Source: CAZIPE01 sp964541305
Lineage (GTDB): Bacteria > Patescibacteriota > Saccharimonadia > Saccharimonadales > UBA7683
Reading direction: 5' to 3'
DNA: 64,000 nt
Assembly (NCBI GenBank): GCA_964541305.1
Contig: CAZIPE010000004.1
Coordinates: 1-64,000, forward strand
A program made the translations under genes and the position numbers. Below the pieces are notes generated by a model. That model was given only the letters and a program-made list of their open reading frames with translations, was not told where the DNA came from and did not search any database. The first letter of the stretch is position 1. Each line of letters begins with the position of its first letter. Below are positions 1-6,901 of this stretch, piece by piece.

Positions 1-1521
1 GTAATACTAGCAAGAGTATCAACTAAAAAACAAGAGCAAGAAGGCTTGTCGCTGGAAGAAATACAGCTACCCGCCATGCGTGAATACGCCGATTTACATG
101 ACTTTGATGTAGTGCATGAGTACGTGTTTAGCGAAAGTGCCGACACGGGCATCCGAAAAAAGTTCAATGAAATGATGGACTTTGTAAAAAAGCACAAAGA
201 CGTTGAAGCCATAATCGCCTTTCGTGTTGACCGAGCTACCCGTAACTTTGCAGACCACGTTGCTATGGACAACTTGCGTACTGAACACAACAAAGAACTA
301 CACTTTGTCCATGACAGGCTGACTATAACAGCTCGCTCAGTTGGGCGTGATATTACCGATTGGGACACAAAAGTGTACCTAGCCAAACAAATCATCAACC
401 GTCTAAAAGAAGATGCACATAACTCACGCTACGCCAAGCTACGAGATGGCGAATTGCCTGGCATAGCACCGTATGGCTATAAAAATGAACAGATTGATAA
501 ACGAAACAAGACTGTTGTGCCTGTGCCATTCAAAGCCAACATTGTATTAAAAATCTTTGAGCTATATGCCACTGGCACATTCTCGTATAAGTCGCTAGCA
601 AAACGGATGAAAACTGACCATGGTATTGATATGCCCTGGAGTAGCTTCGGCACGATACTCAAAAACCGTTTTTACATTGGCGAGATTTACGATAAAGCAA
701 CTGACAATTACTTTCAGCACCACTACGAGCAGATTGTACCGTACGAGCTGTATTGGCAGGTCCAGGATGTAATTGCTGGTCATGGTAAGAAGAAGATTAA
801 GTACAAAGGCTTGCCTTTCACTTACCGTGGTTTAATGCACTGTAAAAAGTGTGGCTGTGCCATTACGCCAGAGGCAAAGCATAAGAAACAAAAGAACGGC
901 AATAAACATAGTTATGCCTACTATCACTGTACTGGCAAAAGCAAAAAGTATGGTAAGCACAAAGATACCGAATGGCTTGAAGAAAAGGAGCTGGATGGCA
1001 TACTTGCTCAGCTGTTTGATGATTGCAAGATACCTGACAGTGAGCTGCCACGACTTGAACAGACCCTAAAAGAGGCTCATAGCGGCAAGGTGCAATTTAA
1101 CAAAGAGCAGGTCAAATACCACAATACTGAGATTGCAAAACTACAGAACCGCATTGAAGTAGCGTATGAAGATAAGTGCGACGGTAGTATTACTCAGTCA
1201 GAATATGACAATAAGCGGTCTAAGTGGCGTCAGCAGCAAAAGCTCCATGAACGTAAGCTGGCACGGCTATCCCAGGTTGATGAACAGTATTATGTGACCG
1301 TTGCTTATCTGTTAGAAATAGCTAGTCGTGGTAGTGAGCTATTTAAGGCTGCTGAACCAAATGAAAAACGAGAGTTAATCGGTTTGCTTGGTCAGAACCT
1401 GTTATTGGACGGCAAAATGGTCCAAATAACACTTTACAAACCTTTTGACACTCTCGCTTCATGCCTTGATAGTTCTATATGGCTCCGGAGGCCGGGCTCG
1501 AACCGGCAACCCTCTGATTAA
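1..1521 (+). CDS. Large serine recombinase/integrase, 5' end outside window
   Basis: Site-specific DNA recombinase of the large serine integrase family, which cuts and rejoins att sites through a serine-DNA intermediate. The frame is open from base 1 and begins VILARVSTKKQEQEG, so the start codon lies to the left and the catalytic serine is the Ser of ARVST (visible residue 7). A start at position 46 would remove that serine and is wrong. The resolvase domain is followed by a recombinase domain (GIAPYGYKNE, then the FYIGEIYD region), a zinc ribbon near residues 280-315 (CKKCGC and YHCTG) and a coiled-coil C-terminus. The last 13 codons are antisense to tRNA-Asn, the usual sign of an element integrated at a tRNA 3' end. 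The element body should extend left of the window. Confidence 0.93.
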   Translation, partial: VILARVSTKKQEQEGLSLEEIQLPAMREYADLHDFDVVHEYVFSESADTGIRKKFNEMMDFVKKHKDVEAIIAFRVDRATRNFADHVAMDNLRTEHNKELHFVHDRLTITARSVGRDITDWDTKVYLAKQIINRLKEDAHNSRYAKLRDGELPGIAPYGYKNEQIDKRNKTVVPVPFKANIVLKIFELYATGTFSYKSLAKRMKTDHGIDMPWSSFGTILKNRFYIGEIYDKATDNYFQHHYEQIVPYELYWQVQDVIAGHGKKKIKYKGLPFTYRGLMHCKKCGCAITPEAKHKKQKNGNKHSYAYYHCTGKSKKYGKHKDTEWLEEKELDGILAQLFDDCKIPDSELPRLEQTLKEAHSGKVQFNKEQVKYHNTEIAKLQNRIEVAYEDKCDGSITQSEYDNKRSKWRQQQKLHERKLARLSQVDEQYYVTVAYLLEIASRGSELFKAAEPNEKRELIGLLGQNLLLDGKMVQITLYKPFDTLASCLDSSIWLRRPGSNRQPSD

Positions 1522-1554
1522 CAGTCAGATGCTCTACCATTGAGCTACTCCGGA
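1480..1554 (-). tRNA. tRNA-Asn (anticodon GTT), CCA encoded
   Basis: Read on the minus strand this folds as a complete 72-nt cloverleaf plus CCA. It has a 7-bp acceptor stem (TCCGGAG/CTCCGGA), a D arm with GCTC/GAGC, an anticodon stem TCTGA/TCAGA around loop CTGTTAA (anticodon GTT), and a T arm GCCGG/CCGGC with loop TTCGAGC. The discriminator is G at 1483, as expected for Asn, followed by genomic CCA (1482-1480). Bases 1483-1521 are shared with the 3' end of the serine integrase reading frame on the other strand, so the tRNA 3' half is probably the attachment core. Confidence 0.96.
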
Positions 1555-1575
1555 ATATCATAGAGAACGAGGTAA

Positions 1576-1604
1576 ATTATATGGGTTTACGTAACAGTAG
1601 TCAA
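1576..1604 (-). promoter_or_regulatory. Promoter of tRNA-Asn
   Basis: On the minus strand TTGACT (1604-1599) is followed by a 17-bp spacer and TATAAT (1581-1576). The predicted transcription start is around 1568, about 14 nt before the mature tRNA 5' end. This is one of the best consensus sigma70-type promoters in the window. Confidence 0.85.
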
Positions 1605-1615
1605 ACTCAGTCAGT

Positions 1616-2050
1616 CTATTTCTCGAGATCTTTGAGACGGCTCTTGAAGGCAACCGCGGCTCCATCAAAGCCAAGAACCGACAGAGCACCCGTGAGAACA
1701 TACAGTTTATCGAGCTCTTTTTGCACAATCTTTGGACTCTTTTCCAAAGCTATGAATTGCGCTTCTATGGCGTCCATTAGCCACTTTTCGTTACCAGCTG
1801 TAATTTTTACTTGGGGGGTTGCACTTTTTTCAGACTCTTTTACTACCTCGAGTGACCGGGCGCTGTGATCACGCTTCGTCAGGTGACCGCGCGCAATGAG
1901 ATTATTGACATGTGCCGCCACGGTTGCGACTGATGTGTAATTGCAACCCCGCATTATCTCCCGATAACTAGGTCCGTAGCCGTGCTCCAGTACAAATTGT
2001 TCAATAAACGTAAGGAGTTCTCGTTGCTTTTTGGTGGGGCGAACGCTCAT
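1616..2050 (-). CDS. LexA-type winged-helix DNA-binding protein without protease domain
   Basis: Probable transcription regulator of 144 aa. Residues 5-70 match the LexA N-terminal winged helix-turn-helix (PTKKQRELLTFIEQFV, then GYGPSYREI and a recognition-helix region TSVATVAAHVNNL). Full LexA is about 200 aa and carries a Ser/Lys S24 autoprotease; that domain is absent here and is replaced by about 70 residues rich in helix formers with no motif I recognise. It is therefore unlikely to be cleaved by RecA in the LexA way. The gene is last in a minus-strand operon, overlapping the upstream GtrA gene by ATGA. Its target is unknown. Confidence 0.75.
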   Translation of the reverse strand: MSVRPTKKQRELLTFIEQFVLEHGYGPSYREIMRGCNYTSVATVAAHVNNLIARGHLTKRDHSARSLEVVKESEKSATPQVKITAGNEKWLMDAIEAQFIALEKSPKIVQKELDKLYVLTGALSVLGFDGAAVAFKSRLKDLEK

Positions 2051-2505
2051 CTTTTTCTTCTCCGTATTTTGCGACGTCCTTTTTTATATGAAGGGTGATG
2101 TGCAAAAACCCAGTATTTATACCAAAGAAAGTTCCAGACGGTAAAGAATCCGGCACTTACAAATTGGCCAATGTACGGTGAAATACCTTTTTTTTGAAGC
2201 CCTGCAACAATAAGATAATCAATACCAAAGTTGATAAGGGTGATTATGACGTAGCGTGAACCTCGCCGACGATCATATTGAATGCGAGCTTTACCCTTTT
2301 TGAAGACCCATCTATCTTCGAGAACATAATTGACGCTAAGCCCGATGATGTTAGCAAGTTGCTTTGCAACGAATAGTGGCCATCCAAAAACAGAATCAAA
2401 TAGAGCAAATGCAATATAGCCACTCCAAAAAAATGCACCGCCGGCAACAAAATACTCTATCAGTTGGGTTCCTAAACTTTTAGCTCGGTGTGTTGTGTGC
2501 TTCAT
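2047..2505 (-). CDS. GtrA family membrane protein
   Basis: A 152-aa GtrA-like protein with four predicted transmembrane helices and a strongly basic C-terminal tail ending RRKIRRRKR. The family motif region NYVLEDRWVFKKG is present, followed by the second helix pair with VWNFLWYKYWVF. GtrA-type proteins are thought to flip or position polyprenyl-linked sugars for glycosylation of surface polymers, which fits the neighbouring O-antigen-ligase-like gene. It overlaps that gene by 26 bp upstream and the LexA-type gene by 4 bp downstream, so the three are probably translated together. Confidence 0.85.
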   Translation of the reverse strand: MKHTTHRAKSLGTQLIEYFVAGGAFFWSGYIAFALFDSVFGWPLFVAKQLANIIGLSVNYVLEDRWVFKKGKARIQYDRRRGSRYVIITLINFGIDYLIVAGLQKKGISPYIGQFVSAGFFTVWNFLWYKYWVFAHHPSYKKGRRKIRRRKR

Positions 2506-3823
2506 GTTTGTTTTTTGTTTTGTTTAAAGGTTGACTATATAGTACCACCGCCAGCGTTCCCCACCAAATATAGGCGAGGGTTTCATCGGCCCAGGTGTGA
2601 AGAAGCAGATTGGCAACTGATAACCCAACTAAACTCGCAAACATCATCAGGGTAAGACTGTCTTTTCTTCTTATATAGAGTTCTCGGGCAACTACGCCAA
2701 TTATTGCTATCAAGAGACCAGCGCCGATTAGTCCTGTTTCTTGGCCGACCTGCACATAGTAATTTTCTGCTATTTTTGCCCCGTTTTCATGCCTGACTGA
2801 GGCAGGTCCGGCACAACCAACCCCACAGCCTAATAGTGGCTCATTTTGTACATCCCTCAATCCTAAATGTAGAGCCTCGATATGACCATTATTTGAACTT
2901 ACTTCCCCACCCTGCTGAGGATCATCATGCAGCACTACATCTCTGACAAACTGTGAATCACGGTACTGATAGCCCATCACACCAAGCACTACTGCACCAA
3001 GCACGCCAACACTGACCAAACCCAGTCGCCACTGTTTGCGCACTGATAGAAATACGTATAGCCCCACAGTAATGGCCGCAGCAATCCAGGCGCTCCGCGA
3101 ATGACTGGCATATAGAACTAGTAGTGTTGCGAAAATAAGTCCTCCAGCCACTATACGCCTCGGGATGTTCTTTACCTTTCCTACAACTACCTGCCAAGAA
3201 CTAAGTATTACCGACAGTATGAATACTAGGTAGGCGCCCAATGTATTCGGTCCGCTCAACGTACCGGCGTATCTAATGACATCTTGCTGTTCATCAATTG
3301 TGAAGTATGGCGGTATCGTTGTTTGCTTGTTGTAGCCAAACCATGTCAGAAAATCTTTCGGGAGCATAAAAAGCTGGAGTAAACCGAATACGACAACGCC
3401 GATACCTGGTATGAGTATTATTTTTAGCAGTTGAGTGCGCGTAATAGGCTTGTAATACAGCACTATCTGAAACAGTACAAAAAAGAGCAAGAAGCGTAGG
3501 TTAATCGCCAACCCTTGGGCCATGGCATCGTAGTCCTTAGGGGTGACGAGGACTATGACACTGTGCCAAAATGCGTATAGCGCAATGAGCTTATTAACCA
3601 GGCGCGCCCACACAACACCGCGAAGTTTCCTGTCTCTGAAAAAATACCACAGCCCTATAGTCAATAGGAGTGCAAGTAATATTTCTTTCCATGCGCGCCA
3701 GAGAAGCAAATTTCCTGCATTTGAGCCAATCCAGGTGGTGAGGAGTGCATGAAACGGCAAGGCAATAATAATACCCATGAGTGAGACTCGCAACAGCCGA
3801 ATACCCGCAGGTTGTGTTTTCAT
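2480..3823 (-). CDS. O-antigen ligase/polymerase-like membrane protein
   Basis: A 447-aa polytopic membrane protein with roughly ten to twelve hydrophobic helices and a large extracytoplasmic loop near residues 280-340. It resembles the WaaL/Wzy (O-antigen ligase) family, whose members join or polymerise lipid-linked oligosaccharides on the outer face of the membrane. The conserved pattern is the loop around GHIEALHLGLRDVQNEPLLG followed by a helix with QVGQETGLIGAGLL. Whether it is a ligase or a polymerase cannot be told from sequence alone. It is the first gene of a three-gene minus-strand operon, and its ATG lies 6 nt after a TATAAT box. Confidence 0.82.
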   Translation of the reverse strand: MKTQPAGIRLLRVSLMGIIIALPFHALLTTWIGSNAGNLLLWRAWKEILLALLLTIGLWYFFRDRKLRGVVWARLVNKLIALYAFWHSVIVLVTPKDYDAMAQGLAINLRFLLFFVLFQIVLYYKPITRTQLLKIILIPGIGVVVFGLLQLFMLPKDFLTWFGYNKQTTIPPYFTIDEQQDVIRYAGTLSGPNTLGAYLVFILSVILSSWQVVVGKVKNIPRRIVAGGLIFATLLVLYASHSRSAWIAAAITVGLYVFLSVRKQWRLGLVSVGVLGAVVLGVMGYQYRDSQFVRDVVLHDDPQQGGEVSSNNGHIEALHLGLRDVQNEPLLGCGVGCAGPASVRHENGAKIAENYYVQVGQETGLIGAGLLIAIIGVVARELYIRRKDSLTLMMFASLVGLSVANLLLHTWADETLAYIWWGTLAVVLYSQPLNKTKNKHEAHNTPS

Positions 3824-3829
3824 ACACTA

Positions 3830-3835
3830 ATTATA
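3830..3835 (-). promoter_or_regulatory. -10 box of the O-antigen-ligase-like operon, leaderless spacing
   Basis: TATAAT on the minus strand (3835-3830) ends 6 nt before the ATG at 3823, so the predicted transcription start falls on the start codon. I see no convincing -35 at 17 bp. Confidence 0.55.
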
Positions 3836-3860
3836 CGCGATATATAGCAACACGCGGTTG

Positions 3861-3891
3861 TTGTACCTTTGTCATCTTAAAGTGATACAAT
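3861..3891 (+). promoter_or_regulatory. Promoter of the sugar-phosphate transferase gene
   Basis: TTGTAC at 3861-3866 and TACAAT at 3886-3891, 15 nt before the ATG at 3907. The 19-bp spacer is long, so the -35 assignment is weak. The region is shared with the divergent minus-strand operon. Confidence 0.45.
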
Positions 3892-3906
3892 AACGGGTAG
3901 TATTCT

Positions 3907-5325
3907 ATGAAGCAAAACTTTTCCTTCATCTATAAAATTGCGCTGATTGCCGGTGACGCATTCGGTTTGATACTTGGTTTTACACTCGCGTATATTTTGC
4001 GCGTTTCACTTGACCCACGACCCATCTCCACGCCCGTGAAGGCACTTACCTATATATCGCTGATTATGATTCTTCTCCCTTTGTGGTTAGGTATATTCTA
4101 CCTACTCGGTTTATATAACAAGCGGGTGTATAGCAAAAGACCAAAAGAGGCCAGTCGACTGCTCGTAGGTGCCCTTTCGGGTGTACTGCTACTTGTGACA
4201 TTCGATTTCTTCTCACCTGAAGTGCTGTTTCCCGCTAAGCTTGTACCAATCTATGCCGTCCTCTCTTGCTTTATCGTTCTCTGGATTATAAGAACCCTCA
4301 TGCGCGCCTTGAGGCTTTCGCTTCATCATCACAACTATGGGGTGGTACGAGTTTTGCTTGTCGGAAACAGTGATGCAACGTACTACCTTGCAAAGTACCT
4401 CTACAAAAATATTCAATCTGGCTACAAAGTAGTCGGGGTGGTTGCCAATAAAAAATATGTTTTTGAGAAAATGTATGCAAAACAATTTCAGTCACTAAAT
4501 ACCGCAATAAGTTCTTGCAAACCCCATGCCATTATCCAGACAGATAGTACAGATTTAACAAAAGTCTACAACCTCGCAATTGAGAATCATTTAGATTATC
4601 AGTTTATCCCCAGCCATGAAGCACTCTTCACCGCCAAACATTCTGTTGAACTTCTCGGTGCCTTCCCGCTTATTAACGTATACACTACACCCCTCATTGG
4701 CTGGGGGCAGCTCGTGAAGCGAACCATGGATATTATTCTGAGTTCTCTGGCGCTCATCATAACCTCACCCATCATCGCTCTCATTGGACTTATCACGAAG
4801 ATAAGTGACCCAAGAAGCAAGGTTCTCTTTAAACAACCCCGATTAAGTCGATTCAAAAAGACGGTGAACATATACAAATTTCGTTCACATAAACGAGCCT
4901 ACAGCGGACTAAGCCCCGAGGAGGCATTTACTAAGATGGGCAAGCCAGGGCTTATCAAGAAGTACCGGGAAGATGGCGACTTCTTGAAAGATGATCCACG
5001 TATCACACGGCTTGGTCATATACTGCGCAGGACCTCTTTAGACGAGCTACCTCAACTTTTCAATGTACTGCGTGGGGATATTAGCTTGGTCGGGCCTCGG
5101 GCGTTAGTGCCTTCAGAGCTTGAAAACTATGAGTTCAAAAGCCTTATCCTGAGCGTGAAGTCGGGTCTTACTGGTCTTGCACAAATATCCGGTAGACGAG
5201 ATATTAGTTTTGAAGAACGACGCAAAATCGATATGTATTACGTCCAAAACTGGAGTGTCCTTCTTGATCTGCAAATTATTATACGAACCATCTTCATGGT
5301 CATCAGCGGGCGAGGAGCCCGCTGA
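3907..5325 (+). CDS. Undecaprenyl-phosphate sugar-1-phosphate transferase (polyisoprenyl-phosphate hexose-1-phosphate transferase)
   Basis: A 472-aa WbaP/WcaJ-type initiating transferase that would move a sugar-1-phosphate from a nucleotide sugar to undecaprenyl phosphate, the first step of surface glycan assembly. The N-terminal half has four to five transmembrane helices, then a Rossmann-like CoA-binding region (VRVLLVGNSDATYYL). The C-terminal half is the catalytic bacterial sugar transferase domain: KRTMDIILSSLALI membrane anchor, LFKQPRLS, IYKFRSH, then RRTSLDELPQLFNVLRG and ISLVGPRAL, with the catalytic Asp-Glu pair in LDELPQ. A perfect inverted repeat spans its stop codon. The substrate sugar is not determinable. 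Confidence 0.92.
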   Translation: MKQNFSFIYKIALIAGDAFGLILGFTLAYILRVSLDPRPISTPVKALTYISLIMILLPLWLGIFYLLGLYNKRVYSKRPKEASRLLVGALSGVLLLVTFDFFSPEVLFPAKLVPIYAVLSCFIVLWIIRTLMRALRLSLHHHNYGVVRVLLVGNSDATYYLAKYLYKNIQSGYKVVGVVANKKYVFEKMYAKQFQSLNTAISSCKPHAIIQTDSTDLTKVYNLAIENHLDYQFIPSHEALFTAKHSVELLGAFPLINVYTTPLIGWGQLVKRTMDIILSSLALIITSPIIALIGLITKISDPRSKVLFKQPRLSRFKKTVNIYKFRSHKRAYSGLSPEEAFTKMGKPGLIKKYREDGDFLKDDPRITRLGHILRRTSLDELPQLFNVLRGDISLVGPRALVPSELENYEFKSLILSVKSGLTGLAQISGRRDISFEERRKIDMYYVQNWSVLLDLQIIIRTIFMVISGRGAR

Positions 5326-5327
5326 TG
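5301..5327. repeat. Perfect 11-bp inverted repeat across a stop codon
   Basis: CATCAGCGGGC (5301-5311), 5-nt loop GAGGA, GCCCGCTGATG (5317-5327). The stop codon TGA (5323-5325) sits in the 3' arm. No T-run follows, so it is not a standard intrinsic terminator. It could act as an mRNA 3'-end or processing hairpin. Confidence 0.6.
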
Positions 5328-5352
5328 GGGTGTGGGGATTGGTTACTAGTTA
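5327..5352 (+). repeat. Left arm of inverted repeat flanking the S23 gene
   Basis: This 26-bp arm (GGGG, TGT, then GGGGATTGGTTACTAGTTA) matches the reverse complement of 5763-5788 at 23 of 26 positions. The inner 19 bp match at 18 of 19. The pair encloses the four-helix-bundle gene. Confidence 0.75.
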
Positions 5353-5364
5353 ATGGGGTTCTAA

Positions 5365-5748
5365 ATGACAAACAGTAAGGTGCAAAATTTCGAAGATTTA
5401 GATGCTTGGAAAAAAGCAATCGACTTGGCCGTTGAAATATACCGTATTACAAAATCCTTTCCAAAAGATGAACTTTTCTCCCTAACCAACCAAATGCGCC
5501 GGGCAGCAAGTTCAGTCTCCGCCAACATTGCCGAAGGTTGTGGCAGATATAATTATAAAGAGAAGTTACAGTTTTATAGAATATCAAATGGCTCACTACT
5601 TGAAGTAAAAAGCTTTTGTTATCTTGGTAACAGACTGGCTTACATAGACGATGCGAGCCTAAAATCGATTCTCGGTGTAATAGTATCGTGTCAAAAACTA
5701 ACAAGTGCTTTAATAAAAGCCATACGAGTAAACAATGAAGCAAAATAG
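5365..5748 (+). CDS. Four-helix bundle protein (23S rRNA intervening-sequence / S23 family)
   Basis: A 127-aa helical protein with the family pattern NFEDLDAWKKAIDLAVEIY near the start, then TKSFPKDELFSLTNQMRRAA, SSVSANIAEG and LEVKSFCYLGNRL. Family members were first seen inside intervening sequences of 23S rRNA genes and are frequent in CPR genomes; the molecular role is not settled (the related Avd protein is an accessory factor in diversity-generating retroelements). No reverse transcriptase is present here. The gene is enclosed by a 26-bp imperfect inverted repeat (5327-5352 and 5763-5788) and interrupts a run of glycan genes, so it may be a small insertion. It overlaps the next gene by 14 bp. 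Confidence 0.88.
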   Translation: MTNSKVQNFEDLDAWKKAIDLAVEIYRITKSFPKDELFSLTNQMRRAASSVSANIAEGCGRYNYKEKLQFYRISNGSLLEVKSFCYLGNRLAYIDDASLKSILGVIVSCQKLTSALIKAIRVNNEAK

Positions 5749-6901
5749 AATAGCCACCCGAGTAACTAATAACCAATCCCCAATCCCCAGTTCGGCACAG
5801 CCGAAGGTGGCGATTGTAGCGGACTGGTTAGTTGGTGGGGGTGCCGAACGAGTGGTGTATGAGCTTCATAGTATGTTTCCTAAGGCGCCGATATATACTG
5901 CCCACTGTAACGAGTCTTCTCAGAAGATGTTTAAAAATGCTGAGATTCACGTCAGCTTTATGCAGAAGTTTCCGTTTAGTAAACTTCGTAAGTTCCTGCC
6001 AATACTTCGTCAACACTGGTTTGAGAACTTAGACTTAAAGCAGTACGATCTTATTATTTCAAGCTCCGGTGCTGAAGCCAAGGCAGTACGTTCTCGTCCC
6101 GATGCGGTGCATATCACCTACTGCCACTCGCCAACGCATTACTACTGGATTCGCTATGATGAATACATGAAGCACCCCGGTTTTGGCATACTTGACCCAC
6201 TGGCGCAAATTGGACTCAAACTACTCGTAAAACCAAATCGTCGCTGGGATTTCGGAGCGGCTCAGCATGCTAATTACGTGATTGCAAACTCAACCGAAGT
6301 ACAGAAGCGAATCGAAGAGTTTTATGATCGTGAATCGAAAGTTATTCATCCTCCCGTAGATACAAAGCGATTTCATTCAAAGTCATCATCCGTAGTGCGA
6401 TCTGGCTTTGTAGTGGTGGGTCGCCAAACACCGTATAAAAAAATCGACCTGGCAGTACGAGCCTGCACTTTGGCTGAGCTCCCACTTACGGTTATAGGAA
6501 ATGGTCCAGAGCATAAAAAACTACAGAAAATAGCCGGTTCGACCATCACCTTTTTAACCGATGTATCAGACGACAAAATAGCGGCTTACTTCCAGAATGC
6601 AGAGGCTTTTATTATGCCCAATGAAGATGATTTTGGTATAACACCTGTTGAGGCAATGAGCGCCGGTACGCCGGTTATTGCATACAAAGCAGGTGGCGCA
6701 CTCGACTACCTTATTCCCGGCACTACCGGTGAGTTTTTCTCAGAACAAACACCAGAAGCATTAGCACAGGTTCTGAAGAACTTTAAACCTGAAAAATATA
6801 ATCATCAGAAAATTGCACGCCATGCTGAAAACTTTTCAATTGAAGTGTTTCATAAAAAAATGGCTGATTTTATTCATCATGTAACAAAAAGGAGTGACTA
6901 A
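5735..6901 (+). CDS. Glycosyltransferase family 4 (GT-B)
   Basis: A 388-aa retaining glycosyltransferase that would act on the cytoplasmic face in lipid-linked glycan assembly. The conserved part begins at about residue 24 with PKVAIVADWLVGGGAERVV. The GT4 nucleotide-sugar motif is EDDFGITPVEAMSAGTPVIAY, with the two Glu of the E-x7-E pattern reduced to D/E. The first 23 residues are poorly conserved in character and fall partly within the right arm of the S23 inverted repeat, so the original start may have been lost or moved. The gene is followed with no gap by glmS. Donor and acceptor are unknown. Confidence 0.87.
   Translation: MKQNRIATRVTNNQSPIPSSAQPKVAIVADWLVGGGAERVVYELHSMFPKAPIYTAHCNESSQKMFKNAEIHVSFMQKFPFSKLRKFLPILRQHWFENLDLKQYDLIISSSGAEAKAVRSRPDAVHITYCHSPTHYYWIRYDEYMKHPGFGILDPLAQIGLKLLVKPNRRWDFGAAQHANYVIANSTEVQKRIEEFYDRESKVIHPPVDTKRFHSKSSSVVRSGFVVVGRQTPYKKIDLAVRACTLAELPLTVIGNGPEHKKLQKIAGSTITFLTDVSDDKIAAYFQNAEAFIMPNEDDFGITPVEAMSAGTPVIAYKAGGALDYLIPGTTGEFFSEQTPEALAQVLKNFKPEKYNHQKIARHAENFSIEVFHKKMADFIHHVTKRSD
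5763..5788 (-). repeat. Right arm of inverted repeat flanking the S23 gene
   Basis: Reverse complement of the arm at 5327-5352, matching at 23 of 26 positions. It lies inside the first codons of the downstream glycosyltransferase frame (encoding roughly TNNQSPIP), so the inserted unit appears to supply that gene's present N-terminus. Confidence 0.75.

Noticed and set aside
1581..1868. Plus-strand frame of 95 codons
   Set aside because: Antisense to the LexA-type gene and overlapping the tRNA-Asn promoter.
5365..5748. Diversity-generating retroelement (Avd-like accessory protein)
   Set aside because: No reverse transcriptase, template repeat or variable repeat is nearby; the S23 family fits better.
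6800..6901. glmS ribozyme or riboswitch upstream of glmS
   Set aside because: The preceding gene ends at the base before the glmS ATG and the sequence there is coding, so there is no leader to hold a ribozyme.
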